Below are positions 1-6,399 of a stretch of DNA of 12,289 bases, one piece after another. Location of the stretch: contig QQUB01000283.1 of NCBI GenBank assembly GCA_008501835.1, forward strand, positions 1 to 12,289, written 5' to 3'. The notes beneath the pieces are model-generated. The model saw only the letters and a list, made by a program, of their open reading frames with translations, searched no databases and was not told the origin of the DNA. This stretch comes from Bacteroidota bacterium. GTDB taxonomy: Bacteria; Bacteroidota; Bacteroidia; Chitinophagales; Saprospiraceae. The translations under genes were made by a program, and so were the position numbers. Numbering within the stretch: the first letter of the stretch is position 1; every line of letters starts with the position of its first letter.

Positions 1-72
1 CCAGCCGGTGGTTTGCCGGAGGGATTGGTATTCTGTTACATTAAGTTTTCTTTTCTCAACGGTGAATTTCAT
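1..72 (-). CDS. Probable GNAT-family N-acetyltransferase, N-terminal fragment (cut by window edge)
   Basis: On the minus strand an ATG at 72 opens 24 codons that stay in frame to the window edge. The peptide begins MKFTVEKRKL and ends YQSLRQTTGW. The pattern of a short beta strand followed by 'Y-x-x-L-R-x-x-x-G-W' is the usual beginning of many small GNAT acetyltransferases, which move an acetyl group from acetyl-CoA to an amine. The acetyl-CoA-binding motif would lie outside the window, so the family call rests on these few residues only. The start lies 9 nt after the stop of the amine oxidase gene, so the two are probably co-transcribed. A bare chance reading frame is the alternative, but the motif and the tight spacing argue against it. 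Confidence 0.55.
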   Translation of the reverse strand, partial: MKFTVEKRKLNVTEYQSLRQTTGW

Positions 73-81
73 GATTGTTTA

Positions 82-1281
82 CTATGTTAAAATCTTTTCC
101 ACAGCAGTATAACCTGACTCACACGCACCCTGGACCGTAGCCTGATTGTCGATGGAAAGCCCTTCCCCCGCAAAGAAAACTTTGTCTTCAAGACCTGCTG
201 TAATTGTATTGACGGTATCCTCCTGATTGTTTTCAAAATTGTAGGAATAAGACCCTTTAATGTAAGGTTCTTTCGACCAGTTTTGTACAACATGCTGGAT
301 ATAATGCTGTGAAGCCTTCCCTTCGAACATCTCATCCAGTTCTTCCATGATCTTTTCAAAAATTGCCTGGTCAGAGCCCAGGGCTATGTATGGTGCCGCC
401 TGGCTGTTAATAGTGAAAAGGCCCAGGACATTCCTGGTGGAATCCTTTCTGAAGGCAGCATCGTAAAATATTTTATCATCACCGGATAAGCTTTGCAGGA
501 AGCGACCGACCACAAATAGATCGGGGTAGAATTTTTCTTCAAACTCAATGAATACCTTTAACCCGTCATCCATGGAAATACTGTTAATCGCACTTGACAT
601 TGTAGTGGGGAGTTCTGGTAAAAAGGTGATGATGTTGCTTTGTAAAACCTTAACCGGAGCCGTGATAATCACCTTGTCCGCTTCGTAAAAATTGTTGTCC
701 TCCGTTTGTAAAATCACCTGGTTGCCGGAGTAATCAATCTTTACTACGGGTTGGTTATAAACGATCTTGTCGAGTAATTCCGGTGCGATGTATTTTTCAA
801 AAAAACCATACCAGGTGGTGTTTTTGAATTTATACTCGCTATAAAAATTACTGGCATAATTATGGTTCGTCCACTTCTCACCATTCCAGGCTTTAAAAGT
901 CTGGGGATTGTAGGTGATGAAGTCAATATTGGCATTAATTCCGGGATCATCAATGATTTCTGCCAGGATAGCAGGGGAAGCATGAATCCATTCCGCTCCC
1001 AGGTCTATTGGGAAGTCGACAAAATTATCTGCTCGTTTAACCCGGCCTCCAAAAACTGAAGATGCTTCAATAATCTGGAAGTCTACATTGTACCGCTGAA
1101 GCAGATAACCTGCTGCAAGTCCCGCTGCTCCGGCACCTATGACGATAACTTTTCCTGAAAAATCGGTTTGAAATTCAGGAACTTGGAATTCATCTCTGCC
1201 GCATGCAGAAATAAAATTGGTAAGAAAGGGAAAACCGATCCCCATAGCCAGACTGTTTCGGATAAATGCTGCGCGTGTCAT
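82..1281 (-). CDS. Flavin (FAD)-dependent amine oxidase family protein, exported
   Basis: A 399-aa flavoprotein of the amine oxidase superfamily (monoamine/polyamine oxidase, LSD1 type), expected to oxidise an amine to an imine with release of H2O2. Seen directly: a dinucleotide-binding GAGAAG stretch at residues 49-54 after a beta strand, an acidic residue at the end of the next strand (IIEASS), the FGGRV motif at 77-81, Lys242 in GLKVFIEF (the position of the conserved flavin-proximal lysine), Trp335, and the C-terminal FAD motif FFAGEGLS at 369-376. The N-terminus (TRAAFIRNSLAMG, then a hydrophobic run and ISAC, Cys27) resembles a Tat lipoprotein signal with one arginine of the pair missing, so the protein probably sits outside the inner membrane as a lipoprotein. 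It starts 4 nt after the preceding gene's stop. The substrate cannot be read from sequence; carotenoid or other desaturase-like activity is a less likely alternative. Confidence 0.87.
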   Translation of the reverse strand: MTRAAFIRNSLAMGIGFPFLTNFISACGRDEFQVPEFQTDFSGKVIVIGAGAAGLAAGYLLQRYNVDFQIIEASSVFGGRVKRADNFVDFPIDLGAEWIHASPAILAEIIDDPGINANIDFITYNPQTFKAWNGEKWTNHNYASNFYSEYKFKNTTWYGFFEKYIAPELLDKIVYNQPVVKIDYSGNQVILQTEDNNFYEADKVIITAPVKVLQSNIITFLPELPTTMSSAINSISMDDGLKVFIEFEEKFYPDLFVVGRFLQSLSGDDKIFYDAAFRKDSTRNVLGLFTINSQAAPYIALGSDQAIFEKIMEELDEMFEGKASQHYIQHVVQNWSKEPYIKGSYSYNFENNQEDTVNTITAGLEDKVFFAGEGLSIDNQATVQGACESGYTAVEKILT

Positions 1282-1285
1282 CTGA

Positions 1286-1864
1286 TCAATTTTTTTGGTT
1301 AATATTAAAGGTTATGCCGGCTTCAGCTCCAATGATAGTAGAACCCTCCAGTCCCCGGATTATTTTTCTTCCGAAAAAACCCTTAAAATAATATCCCATC
1401 GATTTTTTTGGTTTAATGTTAAAACCCAGGCTGACGGTTGGAACGAAGTAATGCAGGGCAGTGGTCTCAAAATCAATTTCTCCTGTAGCGAGGTTTACGC
1501 TGCCTTCTTGTTTTTGCAAGCCGAGTAAGTAGCCCAAACCCGCTGAAGCCATGGGGGAAAACCTTTTCTCGTTTTTATGGGACCGGATAGCCAATTCCAT
1601 GTTGAGGAAAAAATTGTTTTGCACTTCGGGAAATACGAAATATCCGATTTGTGGATCCAACGTTAAATTATAGGATCTGATTTGATCCTCTTTTCTATCA
1701 GATTCCCAATTTTTCCAGGGGATTGAAATGCCTGCTTTTGCCCCGTATTGAACGCCATAAGGCGCAAAGTACCCTATAGAAACAGGCATTTTGGTGTTTT
1801 GTCCCTTTAAGGGTAAATTGGTCAAAAAGCATAAAAACACTATTAAATAAAAGGGTGATTTCAT
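1286..1864 (-). CDS. Hypothetical secreted protein, probable small outer-membrane beta-barrel
   Basis: I do not recognise a named family. From the chosen ATG at 1864 the protein has 192 residues and a clear signal peptide (MKSPFYLIVFLCFLTNLPLK, then GQN), so it is exported. An upstream in-frame ATG at 1906 would add 14 charged residues in front of the signal, which is less likely. The mature part alternates short polar/aromatic strands: VSIGYFAPYG, LDPQIGYFVF, FFLNMELAIRS, ASAGLGYLLG, YFVPTVSLGFNI, GYYFKGFFGRK, and a last strand IIGAEAGITFNI. That is typical of small Bacteroidota outer-membrane beta-barrel proteins, with repeated Gly-aromatic pairs at strand ends. It precedes the amine oxidase by 4 nt and is likely co-translated with it, so it may serve the same envelope process. 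The barrel call is inferred from the strand pattern, not from a family match. Confidence 0.7.
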   Translation of the reverse strand: MKSPFYLIVFLCFLTNLPLKGQNTKMPVSIGYFAPYGVQYGAKAGISIPWKNWESDRKEDQIRSYNLTLDPQIGYFVFPEVQNNFFLNMELAIRSHKNEKRFSPMASAGLGYLLGLQKQEGSVNLATGEIDFETTALHYFVPTVSLGFNIKPKKSMGYYFKGFFGRKIIRGLEGSTIIGAEAGITFNINQKN

Positions 1865-2115
1865 TTTCTTTTCCAGGTATTCGTCTACGATCGGGTTCTT
1901 GTTCATATGTAATGATTTAATTTTTATTTACCTAATAGCAGAATTTATCAATATGCTTGCTTTGTTGAAAGCAGATCATTGAACAAGTTGTTGTGTTTAC
2001 GGATTTTTGAGAAAATGAAGTTATAGATGAGAATCGGTTGGGTGATTCTGATTTCAATATACGGATTTTTCAGAAGCGAGGAAAGATGATATCAGACAGG
2101 AAGGCTAAAATATTC

Positions 2116-2499
2116 CTATTCTGCGATCTTGATCCATTCGATGTCGTCACTACCTGAAAATTTGACCACCATGGTTTTTGTACGTAAGGGCCATGTACCT
2201 AAACGTTTTTGGGTAATAGTATAGTACAGGAAGTTGGAATCCGCCCTGTAATAGGAGGGTTCTCCCAGCAAGGCTAAAATTTCCGGTCGGTTGAGAGTCC
2301 TGATGGTATCATTATAAACGATATCATTGAGCATACTTTCCCGGAAGGGGTAATCTTCTCCCTCCATCATTTTCCATTTTTCCTGGTCGAATACCATTTC
2401 TGTGTTCGAATTATTATGGTCAGCTTCCGTCTGGTCATTACTGTCAGATCTGCAGGAAAGGAAACCTGTAATTAGAAGGAAAACAATGATAAGTCTCAT
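2116..2499 (-). CDS. Small lipoprotein with BamE/SmpA-like C-terminal region
   Basis: From the ATG at 2499 the product has 127 residues. It begins MRLIIVFLLITGFLSC, a lipoprotein signal with lipobox F-L-S-C and lipidated Cys16. A low-complexity linker rich in Asp, Asn, Ser and Glu follows to about residue 35. The C-terminal part (about 66-127) reads like the BamE/SmpA fold: 'TLNRPEILALLGEPS' followed by an FLYYTIT strand and a closing MVVKF...IEWIKIAE strand. In that fold the helix with 'LLGxP' packs on a three-strand sheet. The frame stays open to an ATG at 2550, but that start would overlap the upstream PLP-enzyme gene and bury the signal peptide, so 2499 is preferred; it lies 19 nt after that gene's stop. 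The function is unknown, and BamE itself is not implied. Confidence 0.72.
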   Translation of the reverse strand: MRLIIVFLLITGFLSCRSDSNDQTEADHNNSNTEMVFDQEKWKMMEGEDYPFRESMLNDIVYNDTIRTLNRPEILALLGEPSYYRADSNFLYYTITQKRLGTWPLRTKTMVVKFSGSDDIEWIKIAE

Positions 2500-2518
2500 G
2501 ATGCTTGAGTTATTAAAT

Positions 2519-3973
2519 TTAAAGATCATCTTCCAGTTTTTTTGCGACATCCCTGATCGTATTGAGCAGGAAGTCGGTAGATTCCCTGGTTTTTCTATGA
2601 TTGATGAGGCAGGCCCTTATGACAAACTCATCCCTCAATTTGGTTCCGGTAATAAAAACCCTACCATCTTTCTCAAGTGCAGGTATGAGAGCTTTATTGA
2701 TCGAATCAATATCTTGTTCAGATTGCAAATTTCCCGTGTATCTAAAGCATGCGATGGCCAGATCTGACCTGGCCTTTAACTCAAAATCAGGAGCTTCTTC
2801 AACCTGATCCGCCAGATACTTTGCCAGGTCAATATCCTTTTGGATCATCTGCTGAATTTTGCTGAAGCCGTAGGATTTGATACTAGCCCAAACCTTGAAA
2901 GCTTTGGAATTTCTGGATAACTGGAAGCTGTGTTCGTTAAATTCCAACCGATTATCGTCCAACTCCAAAGAGGTATCCAGGTATTCTGCTTTTTTAAAAT
3001 ACGTTCTCCTGAGCATTGACCATTCCTTCACCAGGGTGCATCCTGCTTCAAAAGGTTGATACAGCCATTTGTGGAAATCAAGTGCTATGGAGTCGGCCTT
3101 GTCAATTCCTTTGTATTTGTCCTTTATGGAATCCAGGGAAGAGGCGAGGCCTCCATAAGCGCCATCCACATGAAACCACATATCATATTTTTGGGCAATT
3201 CCGGCGAGTGCTTCCAGGTCGTCGATGGCACCGGTATTGACCGTTCCTGCATTGCCAATGATGCAGAAGGGTTTTTGCCCATTATTAATATCCAGCTGAA
3301 TTTGTTGTTCCAGGGCCTGGATGTCTATTACAAAATTATCATCGGTTTCGATCTTTCTCAGATGGTCAGTGCCAATACCCAACAGTTGTACACTTTTATC
3401 CACGCAGCTATGGACCTGGTCAGATGAATAAACTATGAATGGCTTTTGGCCAAACAATCCTTTTGCTTTGATCCCTTGCTCTTCAAAATATACATTTCGG
3501 GCAACAGTAAGTCCTGTGAGGTTGGCAGCAGATCCTCCACTGACCATTACGCCGCCCGCCCCGGAAGTGTAACCAATCATTTCTGTCGACCATCGGACCA
3601 CTCTTTTTTCGATTTCGTGCAGAGCGGGAGCGAGATGCCATTTGGCAGCATTCTGGTTGATGGTGGTGGCCAGTAATTCAGCAAGGGTCGATATTTGGTT
3701 CCCGCCTGCCATCACATAGGCATACATATGCGGCCCGAGGTTTCCGGTGGCTGTGTTGATGACTTTTTCTTCGATCAGTTCCAGGAGTTCAAAATTGTCA
3801 ATCGGCTCCTGAGGAAGTGGTTCGTCAAACCAGCTTTCCACCTCACTTTGAGGAAAATCGTGATAGGCCTTCTTGGATTCAATAATTTGATATTGATGGG
3901 TGATTATTTTTCCAACTGCTTCCAGAAGAGCTAAAAAGTCCTTTTCCTTCAGGTCGAGTGATGTTTTTTTCAT
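2519..3973 (-). CDS. Pyridoxal-phosphate-dependent decarboxylase family (group II, aromatic amino acid decarboxylase-like)
   Basis: A 484-aa fold-type I PLP enzyme of the group II decarboxylase family (DOPA/tyrosine/tryptophan, glutamate and diaminobutyrate decarboxylases). The length fits the family. Seen directly: SGGSAANLTG (145-154) for phosphate binding, His188 in DQVHSC at the position that stacks on the PLP ring, Thr246/Asp251-Asp252 in NTGAIDD, Asp270 in FHVDGAYGG that binds the pyridine nitrogen, and the Schiff-base Lys302 in LDFHKWLYQP. The C-terminal small domain is present through RDEFVIRACLINHR. The enzyme is cytoplasmic, with no signal peptide. It most likely removes CO2 from an aromatic or related L-amino acid to give an amine; automatic pipelines often call such proteins 'aspartate aminotransferase family'. 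The exact substrate is not readable, and the loop position usually held by tyrosine seems to be Phe345. A lipoprotein gene follows 19 nt downstream. Confidence 0.9.
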   Translation of the reverse strand: MKKTSLDLKEKDFLALLEAVGKIITHQYQIIESKKAYHDFPQSEVESWFDEPLPQEPIDNFELLELIEEKVINTATGNLGPHMYAYVMAGGNQISTLAELLATTINQNAAKWHLAPALHEIEKRVVRWSTEMIGYTSGAGGVMVSGGSAANLTGLTVARNVYFEEQGIKAKGLFGQKPFIVYSSDQVHSCVDKSVQLLGIGTDHLRKIETDDNFVIDIQALEQQIQLDINNGQKPFCIIGNAGTVNTGAIDDLEALAGIAQKYDMWFHVDGAYGGLASSLDSIKDKYKGIDKADSIALDFHKWLYQPFEAGCTLVKEWSMLRRTYFKKAEYLDTSLELDDNRLEFNEHSFQLSRNSKAFKVWASIKSYGFSKIQQMIQKDIDLAKYLADQVEEAPDFELKARSDLAIACFRYTGNLQSEQDIDSINKALIPALEKDGRVFITGTKLRDEFVIRACLINHRKTRESTDFLLNTIRDVAKKLEDDL

Positions 3974-4007
3974 TCAAAATTATTATTGGTTAACGCTTCG
4001 GTTCCTG

Positions 4008-4015
4008 TAAAGATA
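4008..4015 (-). promoter_or_regulatory. Candidate Bacteroidota -7 element for the PLP-enzyme gene
   Basis: The minus strand reads TATCTTTA, seven of eight matches to the Bacteroidota sigma-ABfr -7 pattern TAnnTTTG. It lies about 35 nt before the ATG at 3973, a normal leader length. No clear TTTG -33 box is present at 19-21 nt upstream, so the call stays tentative. Confidence 0.35.
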
Positions 4016-4075
4016 CGGGTTACTGTTGTAGGATGATAAGTTTTCAGTTTTGCAAGGTTTTCCTATTTTCGATCT

Positions 4076-4149
4076 CATAGGACGTACCTACGGCACTTGG
4101 ATCGTTCTTGTAGCTTGAGTTGCCCATAGAGCGTCCCTACGGGACTTTG
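4076..4149. repeat. Pair of degenerate direct repeats, each with a short hairpin core
   Basis: Two 25-nt units, 4076-4100 and 4125-4149, match at 20 of 25 positions and both begin with CATAG. The second has a perfect hairpin core GTCCC-TAC-GGGAC (4133-4145). The first has the decayed form GTACC-TAC-GGCAC (4084-4096). The form resembles short dispersed intergenic repeats of Bacteroidota genomes. The pair lies in the 219-nt spacer between the 95-aa gene and the promoter of the PLP-enzyme gene; an mRNA-end or spacer-repeat role is possible but not shown. Confidence 0.6.
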
Positions 4150-4192
4150 AAGCCTGGAACTTTTCTTCAACCATCCCTCAACAAAGGGCATT

Positions 4193-4480
4193 TTAATCGA
4201 ATAATTTTTCGGTGGCTTTTTTCAAATTAGCATCAGGCAGGAATTGATCAGAGATTGTCAAAATAGCATGAAGATTATTACGAAGTTTGTCCAATTCGAT
4301 TTCGCCAGGCTTCAATGAAGTTTGCAGGAGGTGAAGGGCCATGTCTGCCAGGAGCATTCGTTGTTTTTCCAGCCAGTTTTTGTCTCCTTTTCTTGCAGGG
4401 TTGTTCCGGTAGCTCGTTTCTACCTGACCATGAATTTCCCAACTTGTTTTTATGATGGCTTTTTTTTCTTCGGTGTTCAT
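4193..4480 (-). CDS. Hypothetical protein, 95 aa, probably all-helical and cytoplasmic
   Basis: I do not recognise this family. The product is small, charged and free of cysteine, with no signal peptide or membrane segment. The N-terminal part (residues 1-40) is hydrophilic and Lys-rich. It is followed by two amphipathic helical stretches, LEKQRMLLADMALHLLQTSL and then LDKLRNNLHAILTISDQFL. No catalytic motif is visible. The gene starts 22 nt after the stop of the MDR reductase gene on the same strand, so it is probably translated from the same message. The real-gene call rests on that tight spacing, sensible amino-acid composition and a good open frame. A helical-bundle adaptor or binding protein is possible, but no function is assigned. 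Confidence 0.65.
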   Translation of the reverse strand: MNTEEKKAIIKTSWEIHGQVETSYRNNPARKGDKNWLEKQRMLLADMALHLLQTSLKPGEIELDKLRNNLHAILTISDQFLPDANLKKATEKLFD

Positions 4481-4502
4481 GATTTTTTTATTTGTGTGCG
4501 GT

Positions 4503-5474
4503 TTATGTTACCACTACTAATTTTCCAGAAGCCTTATTACTTTCCATATAGGAATGAGCCTCTACGATTTGATCCAGTTTAAATACCTGGTCAATTTGTA
4601 TCTGCAGGCTGCCCTTTTCAACCTGATCAATAAATTGTTGCAGTAAATTGGGTGGCAGATCTGCATTACCACCTTGATAGCTTGTAAGATAAACCCCGGA
4701 CGGAATTTCTCCGAGAGGCGAAAAGCCATCTATGCGCCATTGATTGCTCAGGTATCCGGTTTGACAGACAATACCTCCCCGTTTAACACATTTAAGGGAA
4801 TCACGGATTCCGTTACCGCCTACCAATTCTAAAACCTTATCTACCCCTGAAGGTGAAAGGGCTTTTATTTTGGGAGCGATTTCTCCATCGTCGGTAATGA
4901 TTTCATCTACCCCAATATCCATGAGCTTGTTGGCTTTGCTCATGCTTCTGGTAGTGGAATAGACTATGCAGCCTTTGTTTTTTGCGAGCTGAGCTGCTGT
5001 AATGCCGACGGAAGAGGTACCTCCTCTGATGAGTAATGTTTCTCCGGCTTTCAGCTGAAGGCTTTGTTCCAGTGAGCCTGAAGCAGTCTGGCACATTTCA
5101 GGAATTGCTCCTAAAGTTGGCCAGTCTAAAGAAGAGGTAAAAGGAATGACAATTTCTTCCGGCACAAGAGTATATTCGGCATAACTGCCATCAAATTGCC
5201 TCCCAAGACCTCCCATAACCACGGCTACCTGCTGGCCAGGAGAAAAATTTCCCGAATGGCATTCTTTAACGATTCCGACACATTCAATACCAAGGATCCT
5301 GGGGAAGAATACTTTGCCTTTAGAGTGCCCAAGGCGGGTAAACATTTCACTTCTGTTCAGGCCAAATGCCTTGACCTGAATTAATACCTTACCTGCTTCT
5401 AAATGGGGAATAGGCCTGTCTTCGAGCTTTAATACTTCAGGACCACCTACTTCGTAAATGACAACTGCTTTCAT
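4503..5474 (-). CDS. Zinc-free MDR-family NAD(P)H-dependent oxidoreductase (quinone oxidoreductase-like)
   Basis: A 323-aa medium-chain dehydrogenase/reductase. The N-terminal GroES-like domain (about 1-120) has the family start MKAVVIYEVGGPEVLKLED, the GLNRSEMFTR segment (38-47) and FPRILGIECVGIV (57-69). The Rossmann domain (about 120-270) carries the nucleotide-binding motif GGTSSVGITAAQLA (151-164), in which GTSSVG replaces the usual GASGGVG/GAAGGVG. The Cys/His zinc ligands of alcohol dehydrogenases are absent, which points to the quinone oxidoreductase/crotonase-reductase branch that reduces quinones or activated C=C bonds with NADPH. The C-terminus is intact (SGKLVVVT). The enzyme is cytoplasmic. 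It shares a strand with the 95-aa gene 22 nt downstream and the DUF4287 gene upstream, and it has its own candidate promoter in the 53-nt gap. The substrate is unknown. Confidence 0.9.
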   Translation of the reverse strand: MKAVVIYEVGGPEVLKLEDRPIPHLEAGKVLIQVKAFGLNRSEMFTRLGHSKGKVFFPRILGIECVGIVKECHSGNFSPGQQVAVVMGGLGRQFDGSYAEYTLVPEEIVIPFTSSLDWPTLGAIPEMCQTASGSLEQSLQLKAGETLLIRGGTSSVGITAAQLAKNKGCIVYSTTRSMSKANKLMDIGVDEIITDDGEIAPKIKALSPSGVDKVLELVGGNGIRDSLKCVKRGGIVCQTGYLSNQWRIDGFSPLGEIPSGVYLTSYQGGNADLPPNLLQQFIDQVEKGSLQIQIDQVFKLDQIVEAHSYMESNKASGKLVVVT

Positions 5475-5497
5475 AAGGGTGTTCGATTAGTTTATTT

Positions 5498-5525
5498 AAA
5501 ACATAACCCGAAAATCCCTTTGCAA
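5498..5525 (-). promoter_or_regulatory. Candidate promoter of the MDR oxidoreductase gene
   Basis: In the 53-nt gap the minus strand has TATGTTTT (5498-5505), seven of eight matches to the Bacteroidota -7 pattern TAnnTTTG, and a TTG (5523-5525) 17 nt upstream as a possible -33 box. The spacing is slightly shorter than the usual 19-21 nt. The predicted leader is about 20 nt. Confidence 0.35.
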
Positions 5526-5527
5526 GT

Positions 5528-6070
5528 TTAAACCGATTTATCATAAGCTTCCCGGATCCATCCTTTCAGCATATCGTCGATCTCGTCGGCAGATGAAATT
5601 CTCACGCGGTGGGTACACATGGTTCCAAATGGTCCGGAGTTTTCAAGTCGGTCGGTCGTTGGTTTGTCCTTGAGTTTAAAACCAAGATCAATTCTTGTTT
5701 TGGTAGCAGGCTTGATCAGGAAAAACTGTCTTTTGCGAATAATGCTGACGCTTCCTTTTTTGGGAGTGATGGTTACATCATCGCCTAAGGTCTTGACAAA
5801 GGAGATCAATTGTTCATAAATCGGGAACAGGACTTCTTTGCCTTTGTATTGTGCGGTTACGAGGTCTTCGGATGATGAATTATCCTGTTTGGAAAGGGTG
5901 ACGATAGTATTAGCAAACCCATGGGTGACCTGATGTTCTGTTTTGAGGAATTTTACGGCTTCTCCATGTTTTGCGAAAGCTTTTTCCTTAAGGATGTCAA
6001 TCCATTCTTCCAGGGATTTTCCCGTTTTTTCGGGCATGTTGTCGATCATTGTTTTGAGTGCCTTGTCCAT
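5528..6070 (-). CDS. DUF4287 and DUF5655 domain-containing protein
   Basis: A 180-aa cytoplasmic protein with two parts. Residues about 3-58 match the DUF4287 pattern: MPEKTGKSLEEW, then a helix, LKTEHQVTHGFANTIV, with the conserved 'KTG+sleeW' and 'L+...+thG.AN'. Residues about 75-180 match DUF5655: a Tyr in PIYEQLISF, GDDVTITPKKGSVSIIRKRQ, FFLIKPATKTRIDLGFKL, then THRVRIS with the Asp/Glu-rich 'ADEIDDMLKGWIREAYDKS' end. Both families have unknown function; they recur together in small bacterial proteins, and the second part resembles a nuclease-related or iron-chaperone-like fold at best. Length and both ends look complete. It is the first gene of the 4193-6070 same-strand group, with a 13-nt palindrome close to its start. 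Confidence 0.85.
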   Translation of the reverse strand: MDKALKTMIDNMPEKTGKSLEEWIDILKEKAFAKHGEAVKFLKTEHQVTHGFANTIVTLSKQDNSSSEDLVTAQYKGKEVLFPIYEQLISFVKTLGDDVTITPKKGSVSIIRKRQFFLIKPATKTRIDLGFKLKDKPTTDRLENSGPFGTMCTHRVRISSADEIDDMLKGWIREAYDKSV

Positions 6071-6399
6071 TGTTACCGATATTATGTCTCTAAGAGACTA
6101 TTAAGTTTCTGGTTGGAGGTGGTGGAATACTTTCTTCCTAATTCCTCAGTCCAGAAGAAGGATGAATAGAAAATGTTTTGGTCTGAAAATAATATTATTT
6201 TTTGAATTCAGCGGGAATCCCTTTCAATTGTATCTAGTATTTCTGGAAGACGATTTTTTCCTTGATTGAAGATCCTTGCTGCCAAGGACATTTTTGAAGA
6301 GCTTAATGAGAATTGCGAATCTTGAAAAGATATGGAGCTCTCTTGTATTTTATTCAAGGAGATAACCCCACAATTTCTCCTTTTCTAAACAATCTCTTC
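6071..6399. other. 329-nt intergenic region without a supported gene
   Basis: The stretch lies between the end of the S9 peptidase gene and the start of the DUF4287 gene. It is AT-rich, with stop codons scattered in most frames. On the minus strand a frame of about 60 codons without a good start ends at 6208; only its last 27 codons follow an ATG. A 6-bp hairpin (6273-6288, loop CTGC) is followed by a T-run on the plus strand, not on the strand of the neighbouring genes. Apart from the palindrome at 6086-6098, I see no convincing element. Confidence 0.6.
6086..6098. promoter_or_regulatory. 13-bp palindrome just before the DUF4287 gene start
   Basis: GTCTCT-A-AGAGAC is a perfect inverted repeat with a single central base. 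It lies 15 nt before the ATG at 6070, where it could act as an operator or as a leader hairpin that modulates translation. A chance 6-bp repeat is possible. Confidence 0.25.

Noticed and set aside
2500..2550. Upstream start for the BamE-like lipoprotein
   Set aside because: It would overlap the PLP-enzyme gene and place 17 residues before a perfect lipoprotein signal peptide.
3056..3427. 123-aa plus-strand open frame opposite the PLP-enzyme gene
   Set aside because: It is antisense to a gene with clear catalytic motifs and has no features of its own; the same applies to the other antisense frames here, such as 2402-2767 and 7383-7769.
6208..6291. Short minus-strand frame (27 codons from an ATG) in the 6071-6399 gap
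   Set aside because: It has no recognisable motif, and the longer frame upstream of its ATG lacks a standard start; chance openness is likely.
6273..6295. Hairpin TCCTTG-CTGC-CAAGGA followed by a T-run
   Set aside because: It would terminate plus-strand transcription, but no plus-strand gene precedes it; the stem has only 6 bp.
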